A DNA stretch of 64,000 nt from Leucocoprinus leucothites (taxonomy: Eukaryota; Basidiomycota; Agaricomycetes; Agaricales; Agaricaceae). The position numbers and the translations under genes were made by a program. Within the stretch, counting starts at the first letter, position 1. Each line of letters starts with the position of its first letter. Below are positions 1 to 11,426 of this stretch, one piece after another. A model generated the notes under the pieces. It was not told the origin of the DNA, made no database searches, and saw only the letters and a program-made list of their open reading frames with translations. Location: assembly GCA_013368445.1 (NCBI GenBank), contig JAACJO010000001.1, positions 1,240,001 to 1,304,000 of the forward strand. Direction: 5' to 3'.

Positions 1-1
1 T

Positions 2-1854
2 CTGTCTACCGGAGCAGACATTATTATCGGCACACCTGGCCGCATAGAAGAATTCCTACTCGGAAAGGGAAGAAACTCTGTTAGCGTAAAGGAGCTTGAG
101 GTTCTGGTTTTAGATGAGGCAGACCGGTTTGTCCTCTCTTTTTTCATTTACATTGCAAGGAATTAAGGCAATCTAAGCCTACTCGACTTGGGCTTTCAGG
201 ATTCTCTGAGACGCATCATCACCCATCTACCCAAGCAGAGAAGAACTGGTCTATTCAGTGCCACGATGACAGATGCGGATGCAATGACGGAGTTGGTTCG
301 AGTTGGTTTGCGTAACCCTGCGCGAGTGGTGGTCAAGGTGCAAGCAAAGAAAGCCCAGGGAAAGACAGTCATTGAAGAGAGGAGGATACCCGCCAAGTAT
401 GTTCCTCGCCGATTCCTACTACCCGATCTCACCTCTAGTCCAGTTTGCAGAATTACTACATACCATGTCATGCCTCAGAAAAGTTAATCCAGTTGTCCCG
501 GATAATAGCTCTCGAAACCTCTAAAAATCGATCTTCGAATTTCATTGTATATTTTGCTACTTGTGCATGCGTTGATTATTTCTACAAGGTTGGTGTCCCA
601 CTTCATCGCATTGCTCAATATACTCAAGTCGATGTAGATTCTCCCAAGTGTATCATCCCCAACAGTCACTTTTTATTCACTTCATGGCCACCTACCACCA
701 TCAGCACGAACTCGTACCCTCAATAAGTTCACCTCTGCAAGCTCAACGCCATCACATCCTTCGGTCCTCCTCGCTACGGATGTAGCTGCTCGCGGGCTTG
801 ACATTCCCCATGTCGACGTTGTCATTCAATTCGATCCTCCATCCGATCCAAAAGCCTTCTCGCATCGTTGCGGTAGGACTGCTCGGGCAGGACGGAGTGG
901 ACGTGCATATGTCCTGCTCATTGGGCGGGAAACCGAGTTCGTGGGTCAGTCACTCTTCTTCTTTTCCTGAGAGCTTGCTCATTGATTGTCAAAAAGAGTT
1001 TATGAGCATACGAAAGATCCCATTAAAACCACACGCATATATCTGGAAAGACTTGTCATTAGCAGACCTAGATGACACTGAGCGACCTCCCGACGATGAA
1101 CTCGACGATTACCTTTCTAAAGTTCGGGCAACAGTTTTGACAGACCGTGCTATTAATGACCAGGTAAAATGGTTCTTAAAATGTGCCTTTTCATACGTCT
1201 GAACTTTTCTGCAGGCAGCGAAAGCTTTCGTTTCCTTCGTCCGCGCGTACTCGAAGCACGAAGCTTCCTACATCTTCCGTATAAAAGACCTCGATCTTGT
1301 TGGCTCAGCCAAGAGCTTTGGCCTGCTCCGGTTGCCTAGGATGCCAGAGCTTCAAAATATAAATAAGGACGGCTGGACAGATGCCACTGTGGATGTGAGT
1401 TTTTTTCTCTTTCTGGAATAATCTTAGCCCTGAACTAGCACCTTTTCAGTGGGATAATTATGCATATGCAGACAAAGCACAAGAAGCTAAGCGTCTAGCC
1501 GCAAAAGTTGTCGATCAAGAAGCCCTCAAAAAAGAGCGCGAGAAGCACAGACAGGAGAAGGCGAAAAAGAAACAGACCAACGCTGCATGGAGCGAACAGG
1601 TCGGCAGGAAGGAGGAGCGAGACAAACGTCGGGAAAAGAGGGAAAAGAAAAAGAAGTGGCTCAAAGAACACCCAGCCTCGAATGATGCCTCGCCAGGTGA
1701 TTTATCCACAAAGCGGTCGCATTCAGAGGTCGCAGGGGGTGATAGTGACGAGGATGATTGGGATGATCTTGCCAAGGAAGAGAGGATGGCGAAAAAGCTG
1801 CGAAAAGGTGAAATATCGCAGCAGGATTTCGATTCTGCCTTCATGGATATCTAA
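2..1854 (+). CDS. SPB4: ATP-dependent rRNA helicase SPB4 (DDX55), 5'-truncated by window edge
   Basis: This is a DEAD-box RNA helicase that acts in the nucleolus on 60S pre-ribosomes. The N-terminal Q and Walker A motifs lie before the window. Visible in order are GTPGR (motif Ib), DEAD (II), FSAT (III), [14 protein letters not shown] (V) and [15 protein letters not shown] (VI). A DUF4217-like C-terminal part follows ([19 protein letters not shown]), then a very basic coiled tail ([15 protein letters not shown]) ending FDSAFMDI. The tail and the motif VI neighbourhood point to SPB4 rather than other DEAD-box proteins. Introns are short: one splits the DEAD-R codon near 134-178, another is GTTGGT...GATGTAG near 589-637, and more follow near 944-996, 1164-1214 and 1394-1448. 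The stop is TAA at 1852-1854. The next gene is convergent, with stops about 180 bp apart. Confidence 0.93.
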
Positions 1855-2031
1855 CTGCCCTCATTCAATTTGTCCAGTATCTCGTGTCCGCAGTATAAAT
1901 TACATATTACATCTATACAGCGATGACATTGGAAGGCTACAATAAGTGGTACAACAGAGAAAGTGAAAAAGGTCCAATAAAATCAGTAAAGTCTTGAAAA
2001 ACGATCAAATTAATGTGGATCAGAGGTTAAT

Positions 2032-5000
2032 TTACTTCTGGCCAATCCGTTTAACTTGCAAGGCAGGACGCATCTACAAGGAGTCAATATGAGGACCATA
2101 CCAAAGCGAAAACAAACAAGGGAGAAGCTTACCAGTTCAACAAATACAGGTAAAAGTTGAGGAATGTGAACGAGTTCTGGAGGTTTTATCAAACTCTCCT
2201 TCTTTTGTTTCTTCTTATCCGCCACTTTATTCGGTTGTGGTGGTGACTGTCGATGCTGAGATTGGGTTTGACCATTCTCCCGTGTCAGCGGCGATCCTGG
2301 GGGTGGTGGTAGGGGTTTGGACGAAGAGGACGACGCCGAAATAATCGGTACAGCCGTTTGTGGCGTTTTCGGCACCCGCGGGACAGGAGGCACAACCTCA
2401 GCATTTTGTTTTCGCGAACCGAGGGATGTCAGTGACTTCATGTGTCTAAGCGAAAGCGATCGCTTGCGTGTGGGTACTGGTACCGACGTGACCGAACTGG
2501 AAGACGCAGCCGCTGCTGGGTTCTTCGACAGGGCTTGTGGATAAGTCCGAGTCGGGGAAGACGTGACTGTAGATGCCGCTTTTATGTGGTTGACTTGTCG
2601 TAAAGGAGGAGGAGGATAAGCACGAGCCGCGGGGGCCGAACGTGCCGAGTGTTCGGTACTTGAAGTGGTGCTATCGCCAACACTCTCGCTACTCTCGGTC
2701 TCACTATTCACATCCTCCTCGCCAGTCTCATAATCGCTTGAGGTATAGTCATCCCCAGAGTCTTCATCACTCTCCTCAGCAGCAATATCCAACGCATCGC
2801 CACCTGCCAATTCCCCAAAGTCAATCTCTCCGAGGACACCACTGACCAATGCCCGAGTAGCCTCGTCTTCGGCGTCGGCGTCCTGCTGACCTTGCGCATT
2901 CCCGAATCGGCGACGAAGCTTGCCTTCGTATACCACCTTGAGCTTGTAGTGGTACGTTGCGATTTTATCTACTTCTGAGAGGATGTCCGTTCGCGCCTGT
3001 CCGGTATGCGGGAGGAGAAACTCTAGGCTCAAAGGGTCACCGAGACCCTCGCGTACAACCGTCAAAAACATCTCAACCCATTGCATCAAACCGTTGAATA
3101 ATCCTTCGCCCTTGGAATGAACTTTGTGAACAAAGTAGTAGAAGGACTGTTCGTGTCGCTGGATGAGATCGATGAATGCTTGGACGGTACGAGTAGGGTC
3201 ATCCTGAATCACTACAGAAAGCTCGTGTCAGAACATTGCGTTTGTGAAATGCATGAAAAGTGTGACATACTCTCTTCCACTTGCTCTACTGTTCTGATAA
3301 GGTCATTGATGAAGTTCTGTAGATCGTTAAGCGAGTCTGCAATACTGGCAGCACGATACACCTGCGCCAGTGGGGAATAAAATATAGTGATGATATCTTT
3401 AAGCAATTCAGCAGTAAAACCCTGAAAGTGGCTGCTTAAGAATAACACACAGAGAAAGCAGGAAAGCACATACTTCAAAGATGAGTTCGATGAGCATCTC
3501 TCTATCTCGTAGTCTTGTATAAAGGAATGCCAGAACCTTCAGGTCCTCCAACAGCCACGCATCCTCATCTTGTGGGCCGTCATCGTCGTCCGAGTCGTCT
3601 AATGACTCACGATACTTCATGTATAGTGCATGTGCTCTGTGTGCTCTAGCGAGTCGATGCATTTGTGGTCTTGAAAGTGCGGGTAATTCCCCAGATCTAA
3701 GAATGACAACAAATATGTTCATCCCTTCCGCGACTGCGATTATTCAGTTGGCAACGTGCTTAAATTATGAAACGACTCTGTGGCTCACCAGAGTCGGCTT
3801 TGAACATTTCTTGAATCTCCCGAGGTGCATATACGAACTGCCGGATCTTTGCGCACATGATGGGGTCATCAACCTTCTCCCTGACGGCTTCTATTTCCTC
3901 TTGCAACTGCTTGACCTCCTCCGTGAGCGAGCTCGTAAACATCCTACAAACATGATTAGAATTGGACTACCCGGTTAACACGCAATATTTTACTTTTACC
4001 TTTGTAGTAAACTTCTGCCACCAAATGGCTGAGCCAGGAACAGGTCCAAAATACCTAGAACCCGCTTCAATACGGGGCAAGTGAATCAAAGAAACGACAA
4101 CCTACTCCTTATCATGCCGATCGGGTTGCTTATCTTGAGGGCGGCCTTAAGCATGAAGTATGGCATAAGTCCGTGGATTCTTTTGAGCCCAGCAAACGTT
4201 TCTGAAGCATTATCGGAGGCCACGAATTGCTGAAACACCGTCGATGCGAGCCTATATGACTATCGTTAGAGGTGACAGTCCTTGGGCACCGGGCTAGTTC
4301 ATCAGCTCACGAGATCCGCGCCCATTCAGTGACAGCTTGATAGTTCAGTGGCAGGTCTCGAATATTGGGTGTTACTTTGATGGTTCCAAATATATGTGTG
4401 AGTCCATCTGATAGCAGAACGAGCAAAGGCGAGATTTACGCGTTAGGTGGACCTGATTGGTGATAGACAGTTACATCAACGACCCACCTTTACCCATAAT
4501 ATCACCTTTGACACTCTTCACTGCGTCTCGGAGTCCATCGACACGACTGGCGATTTCCTTTGCAAACCTCTTCCTGCCATCCTCTCGCACTCGATCCGCC
4601 TCTTCTCGTCTCTTGGCATCCTCCCTTTCCTCTGCGGTCAACGTAATCGAACCGCTGAGTAGGAATGATCTGAAAACAGGTGATGACAGTACAGTTGGTG
4701 ATGCCATAAGCGTATGGAGATAGGAACGAAGTGTCAAGCGGTTCTTTTCTCTCGCCAGACGAGATGGAACTTCAGGAGCAACTGACGAATCGTAGGGAAC
4801 ACTTTCGCTTGACATCGATGGACGAGGAGGACCCGGAGTGGTAGGACTTGTGACAGTAGTATAGGTCCGGTCCTTTTGAGGTGGCGGCTTGACGTATTCC
4901 TCAGGATGGGCTTTTGTCAACTACAAGGTCGACATATCAGAAAGGAGGTTCTTAAAGATCTGGGTGTAAAATCAATCACCTCTGTAGCTAAAGTCCTAAA

Positions 5001-6232
5001 ATCTCCATAACGCCGTGAGACGTAAACATCCTCAAACCGCGCTCGTCTAGTCCTTATCACGAATTCCTATGTTAATTAAAATGAGCCCCTTCAGATCATA
5101 TGAAACAATTACAACTCACATCATGAGCCCGACTCCTAACTCTGCCCTTCTCCAAGACCGTCCTCACACACACAATATTGATATCAAACCAATCCCTATT
5201 TTTCTTCATCCTCGCCTGCCTTCTCTGCGTTAAGGTCTCCAGCCGATCCAAATCTGCCTGAGTCAACCTAACCACTTCTTCCCTCTCAGCCAGCCTCGTC
5301 GCAGCACCCAGAAACAAACTCATGTTCTTTTCCACCTTCACCAACAACTTCTTCCTCGTCGCTTGTTCCCCTTTCCCCTCGGCTTCATCATCATCCAACA
5401 CCGAAGACGCGGATAAATTCCGGGAAATCATACTCGTGACGAATGGTTGCAGCTTTTGGGAATAAAAATCCTTCGGTGCAGAAGCCATAAACGGGAACGT
5501 TAGCACAAACTGCCGGAAAATGTACCGCATGAATGGCATATCAAGTACAGGTGCATCTTTAGGAGGTGGTTGGAACGGTGGACCCAAGTGCGATAATGTC
5601 GAAACGTTCGGCCAACGTGGATCCACAGTTGTGATAGCCTCCAACTCGCGCTCAAATTGTAGTTGGATAAGTGACTTTTTTAGATAATGAGCACGTAAGG
5701 GTGTGAGTTCATTAGGGTCATTGGCATTGAGTGCTTCAATAGGATTAGCCGCAACCGTTTTTGTATGTGGCGGCCCGTCTTTTATCTCGACTTGAGCAGC
5801 CTTGCCCTTTCCCTGGTCCTCGTTCCCTCTCTCAGACTCGGCTGGTACATCTGTCAAAGGTGCCTCTACACGGTTCTCCTGAACTGGTGAATCAAAAAGA
5901 CTCTGCGAGCGATGCAGAGGTGCCGTATTCAAAGCTCGACTCGTAGAAGGTACGATACGCGTCGTGTCAATCTGGTCCGGTGTCGGGGGCACACTGCGAG
6001 TAGGCCTAGGTGGATGCATAGAGCTCGAGCGTGGGCGATACACAGCATACTGAGGAGCAGGCTGAGCAACGATCGCATCAACAGACATCCTTGCGCCCTG
6101 CGGGGTCGGACTCGGCACAGGGGTGCCCTGAGAGTTTGAACGAGCAACAGTGGTAGCAGCCATTGGAGAACGGGGGGAAGATGGAAGACGGGGAGCAAGG
6201 GCAGGAGTAGAGTCTTGTAGTGAATCGGGCAT
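2032..6232 (-). CDS. PX domain protein with PX-associated (PXB/DUF3818) domains
   Basis: The protein is about 1,100-1,200 residues and probably binds phosphoinositides on endosomal or vacuolar membranes, like yeast YPR097W. A Ser/Pro-rich N-terminus runs to about residue 140. A PX-associated domain follows (LTPLRAHYLKKSLIQLQ; PFMRYIFRQFVLTFPF). Next is a PX domain (DWFDINIVCVRTV; EFVIRTRRARFEDVYVSRRY) with the RRYGDF core, then a DUF3818-type region and helices (VKQLQEEIEAVREKV; RHEQSFYYFVHKVHSKGEG; WVEMFLTVVREG). The acidic and Ser/Pro-rich tail is followed by a last small exon that reads MRPALQVKRIGQK and stops at 2032-2034. The start ATG at 6230-6232 (MPDSLQDST) was preferred to in-frame codons further upstream because homologous N-termini are poorly conserved and this is the first ATG giving a sensible leader. 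At least eight short introns break the gene. The specific lipid bound cannot be told. Confidence 0.85.
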
Positions 6233-6367
6233 GGATAATACAAGACAGAGAGAGACTCCTCTCTCATTCTCATCATTCACCCAACAGGTTGATAGTAGAC
6301 GTCAGATTATGTAACCCGATCATCAATCTCTACACTAAGCATACATAGGCGGTAACTGATACCCACA

Positions 6368-9300
6368 CTACTGCTTATCCGCAGCCGTCCCTGGTGCCGA
6401 GGCTGATCCATCGGTGGCTGGCTCAGAATCCTGTGTGGCGGCCGCAGTCTGCTGCTGCCCGCTGCCGACGCGTAATGCGCTCCATCTCGCACCCCAGCTA
6501 GTAAAGAACCGCAGCAGCCACATCGGCTTGATGCCGGGGTGCTCAACTACGTTCTCCTCGTCTTCCTCCGGCGGAGGTGGAGGCCGTGCTAATCCTACGA
6601 CATTCACTCGGTTCTCCTCTTCTGCCTCCTCTTCCGTCCTCCCTAAGTAATCCACCAGCCTCCTTTCCCCATCCATAGTCCACTGCACCCGGTTGAACCT
6701 TCCATGGGCACCGTTTACTCCTGAAGGCAGTCTCCTTCCACCTGCTCCAAATACTTTCTCCCTCAGCTCAAACACTTTCTTCCTCGAGAGTGACGCCGTG
6801 TGCCATAACTCCGAAATGAGGAATTGAGCAGATTCGTAATGCAGGGTATTCTTCGTCTGAGTAATCGCATCCATCTGAAGGACTTGATCTTCTATTTCAG
6901 AAATAACCTTTGCTCGGCGCTCGATCTCAAGAATAGCATCCTTGTGTAGCTCAAAATCGTTTTGGAGCAACGAGTTGGTTGTGTAAAGAGTTGACGTTAG
7001 GGTCTAGAGTGTATCATCAATGTATGTTGCGACCGTAGCCGTAATACAACTTACCTCGAGACAAGCAATGACATTTCGTAAATGTTCTTCTCGTCGGGCC
7101 ATAATCAACACCTGTGCACAAAGTTCGACGTCGACCCTCATCCGTTCCGGACTCAGCACTTTGATCGAGCGTAATGAATCTAGATCATGGTAACTTCTCC
7201 TAGGGCCATGATAAGCACCAGTTAAGCAGTTAAGCATTGAGCGAGAGGGCAGCATACCTCCGAGCACCAAGCATCTTAACTCTCCTCCACCCATCCTTAT
7301 CACTCTCAGCCTCCCTTTCCCGAGGTACTTGACTATCTTCTTCACTCCCCCCTACATCGACATGATCAATTACATCAACCTCCTCCTCTCTCGCTCCATC
7401 CAGAGTTGTACTCGCCCTTCCCAATCTCGGCCTCCTCGCCTTGACCTTTTCACTCTTCTTCAGATTCCCACTCATCCAAAATCCCTCATCATTCCACGCA
7501 CTCCTTGTATCTGACCAACTCGATACTCTCTGTTGTTGATGCACAGGTCTCATACTTCCCTCCCATTTGTCACCTGCTTTTAATCCTAATCCACCATACA
7601 CCTTTGTTTTCTTTTCGGCGTCAAGCTCAATGGCAGGCTGTAAGGGTGGAACACTTGCAAGCGCATCGGTCGAGTGTTGTACTGAGTGGGATTTCGACGG
7701 GGGGACTTGACCGCTATCCGCGTTGGACGACCCTGAACGCCCAAGCTCTGCTGTCGATACGCCTCTCGAGATATCATACAATCTCGAGCTTTTATACTCT
7801 TCAAGCGTGAACGGATTATGCTTATATTCACCTATTCAACCCATGAACATTCTCATTCCTGCAACTTGAAAAAAATGACTTACTGGTCGGTGAAACTTGA
7901 CCACTATCACACAACATGTCTTCCTGTTCCAAATCTCTATGGCGCCCGAATAAAATCAGATTGAGGGCGCCACAAAAGGTAAAACATAAGCTTACCCAGA
8001 TAAAGGACCTGAATGCAATGTTGGCGACTGTGCCCTTGCAAGGGCAAGTTTCGGGTCCGCCTTTGCCGTTGCGGTAGGTGATTCCCCGGAAACAACTTTC
8101 TGACTAGGCGACTTGGAGTTTAACGAAAATCTGTTCGCACCGCCTTTTCCTGATCTACCAATACTGCTCCCAAATTCATTACTAGGAGGCTGCCCTCGAC
8201 GCTTCGATAGGCTGCACAGCAATTAACCATTGTAAGCCTCCATGTCAAATGAGTCACTCACCCAGTCCAATTCCCCAATTTCCTTTGCACCTTTCCACTC
8301 CACACACCTCCAAAACTACCACTATGCCTTCCGTCCATTTGCAAATCACTATCCTCCCCCTCCGTACTCCTCTCACCCATACCCTCGCTCTTGGCTTCCT
8401 CACCATCACTCACAACACCACTCGCCAGACCTACTGCCGAACTCGAATTCGGTAACCCAGACAGTTCTAGACTCCCAACCCTCTCCCGTTCCTTTTCCCA
8501 CTCTCTCAACGCCACCACATCCGCCACACGTCCAGACCATAACATGGTGACTAATGCACCATGTTCTCCGTTCGCCACTGATTGTGGTATCACTATTGCT
8601 ATGATCCCGGGGAGCATTGTGCTTGACCTCCCGCCTGTACCACCTGCTGATGACGAAAGTGGTAATCCGCCACTACCTATACCTCTACCGAAATCAACGC
8701 TCTCGCTTCCTTTTCCCGATCCTTTCTTTCTTCGACCTCGAACACCGAGTTTTCGATTGTGGTGTTCGGTGATTGAAGTGATGAATCGTTCCAGGTCGAC
8801 ATTGACGTCCCATGTGTTTGTGCACGCCGCGTTAGCTGAACTGTTGCTGCCGACACCCGCAATACCACTTGCACCACTAAGGATGAGGTTTCCCATACCC
8901 CTGAGTATTTGACCACCACTACTTCCGACGCTCAAGTTTCCGTCGGCTTCCGTACCACTCAATGTCCCGCCGCCGCCGCCATTTCCAACACCACTTATTC
9001 TTGAGTCGTCTTTCCCTCCGTCCCCAGCTTCACCACCATCGTAATGGTCCGTGGTAGTTGTAACAGCACTTGTCAAGTCTTCTAATTTGCCTTTTAAGGC
9101 TCTCTTGACTCGTCTGCGAGCTTGACTCTTTGGCATTACTGAAGAACCAGAAGGACCACCACCGCCTGAGAGAGCATTGGAAGAGTCTCGTAGAGCGGAA
9201 GACGGCGAACCAATACCAGTACTTCCCGCTCCTCCGCCAATACCTACAATCCCAGAACCGAGTGCACCAGTAGAAGTGCTCTCCCCTTCGTTCATACTCA

Positions 9301-11270
9301 CTATACGTTTCGTATAGGTAGACTCAATTATCTCGACGAGTTCTCTGGTCAACACAGTTGGCCCAACGTGAGGCTGCGAAGTATTCATATTACCAGACTG
9401 TGTTGAGAGACCTGAGTTGAGGAATACAGTGGCTGAGAATGGGGCTGTTGTAACGTTTGCATGCATGGGTGAGAGAGGAAGGTGATGGTGCCCGCTTCCA
9501 ATATAAGTTGGGATCATGGGTGGGCTTGAGGGAGAGGATGTTTGAGGTGAAAATATTGAAGGGTGCGAGGACATAGAGGAAATGTAGGAAGAAAGTGCGA
9601 GGGAAAATGCATGTGGATGAAGGAACGGATCTTTAGGTACAGACTAGAATGGAATTAGCAAGTTGTCTAGGAAAGAGGCTGTCAAACGCCAACTCACATG
9701 GGAGTGTCCTATGGTGGAGAGTTTGTTGCGGATAGATAATACAAGACTGAGTAATGCTGATACAAACATAGGGTCCACTATTCGTTCTGCGGGCTGAACC
9801 GACAATGAGGATAGTTTCAACAAAATCGGTTTTCGATCATACTCACCTCGAGCCCAGCACGAGGTTCACCAATTTCCGCTATCCATCGTTCGATTCCGCG
9901 TACGGTAATATCACAAAGCAGACCATCGACGAGCAATCGACCACCCGTAAAACCCATGCTCTCCTTGACATCATACATGCCAAACAAGGACAGGCCGGTT
10001 TGAACGAGTTTTACGAGCTCCAGCACTGTGGCATTAAAGAATGGGAGGTCCTTTGATTTACCCTTGGTGTGTGTACTCAGCAAAGCCAATATTGACGGAC
10101 TCGAAAAACTCGTAGCGGTGCTCTGTATCCCGCTGGGAGTGGGTGAAGGCCCAACAATATGGATGCTCGGACGACTACTACCCGCTCTGGGGATAGTACC
10201 TCTCGGGGAAGTCTGGGATTGACTGCGGTAATGTGAGGGTCTTCGGGTGGGAGAGCCCAGATGGGCATCCCTGGAGGCGAGGCTGGAAGAGGCTGAGATC
10301 GGCTGGGAGGCTGGAAGAGGGAGATGATCGGAAGATGTTGGGTATGGATGGTGGTACAACGGGAGGGGAAGGGTGCTGGGTAGAGTTATTTCTGGAATGT
10401 GATAAGTTGATACGAAGCGATCCTTGGTGGAATCACTAAACACAATGCAAAGGTTATTTATAGCATTCGCGGGGTGAGGGGGAGAGGAAACAAACCTTGG
10501 TTCTTCAAGAGTGAGTGCAGAACGACCGCCGCAGCCCATACGTAAGAGGTTGATGTTGGTGTAAAGTTGGTCCTTGGCAAGAAGGAAATTTCCATGAGGG
10601 ATGTGGACAATGGTGTAGTCGGAGCGAAAGTAGGCGAGAGAGGTAGCCATGAGCACGCCAGCCGGAGTCTGGCTCAAGCGTTAGTGTTTTTGGACATAAA
10701 CCAAAAAAGAAGAGAAATGTACCTGTTTTGGGCGGGCACTGGCATCACGACGGAGGTGGAGGATGGCTTGTTCCCAGTGAGCAGCAGCGTCGGCTTTGGA
10801 TAGAGAGGCCGAGGGTGCGAGGGCCGTAACGGTGATCTATCTCGGCAAAATGAGCGAGTAAGTAAAAGATGGATAAAGTTTGTGGACAGACCTTGTGGGA
10901 TGGATCGCCGGTATACACAGTCAGGACGGTGATGGGGCGATTGCGTTCCACGATCCTGAACACGGGTGGGTGAGGACATCACGGGTTAGAGAAGAGGAAC
11001 GGACCATTTCTCGACGGCATACATCTGGTAGCCATCGATCTCTAGCTGTTCCTGCACGACATCGAATGCAAGAGGCAGTCCAAGCCATTCAAGTGCAGTG
11101 TCATTGCTCGGCAGGTTCGGCAAGGGCGACCGGGAAAGGGAAGATGAGCGGGCACGTGTAGTATGGGGTCGACGAGGAGAGTCTGTAGTATGAACTCTGG
11201 GTAGAAGGAGGCGGGAGGGAGGGGGGAGGGCGGCGATGGCGGAGGGACGGCGGACCGGAAGGGGATGCAT
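6368..11270 (-). CDS. STB6-like protein (STB6 N-terminal domain, coiled-coil C-terminus)
   Basis: This large protein (about 1,450 residues) begins with a conserved N-terminal module: EWLGLPLAFDVVQEQLEIDG, then YAVEKWIVERNRPITVL and YTGDPSHKITV. That pattern belongs to the fungal STB6/STB2 family, whose yeast members were found as Sin3-binding proteins. The following region (AYFRSDYTIVHIPHGNF, then GMYDVKESMGFTGGRLL) belongs to the same family by my reading. The middle is low-complexity, rich in Ser, Gly and Pro, with a marked Gly/Ser stretch encoded around 8880-9280. The C-terminal third is helical (VELCAQVLIMARREEHLR; HKDAILEIERRAKVISEIED) and ends ADKQ. The start is ATG at 11268-11270 (MHPLPVRRPS), only 156 bp from the oppositely oriented RING-LON gene. 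Introns split the N-terminal domain near 10956-11004 and 10841-10891. The role in this organism is inferred from family membership only. Confidence 0.72.
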
Positions 11271-11426
11271 GGGTTGGGAGGAAGAGAACAAGGAGAGGGA
11301 GATGACGTAATGCTCGATCTTGAAAAGCACGTGGGACAGTTGGCAACAGATCGGAAGCGGGAGAGGATCTGGACCTTGTCCACGAAATGGCTTGCGAAAA
11401 CATTCCCAATCTCTCCCTCCTGGCCC

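Noticed and set aside
8242..8912. Plus-strand frames rich in Pro/Ser antisense to the STB6-like gene
   Set aside because: They mirror a low-complexity coding exon, and the minus-strand reading joins to conserved domains.
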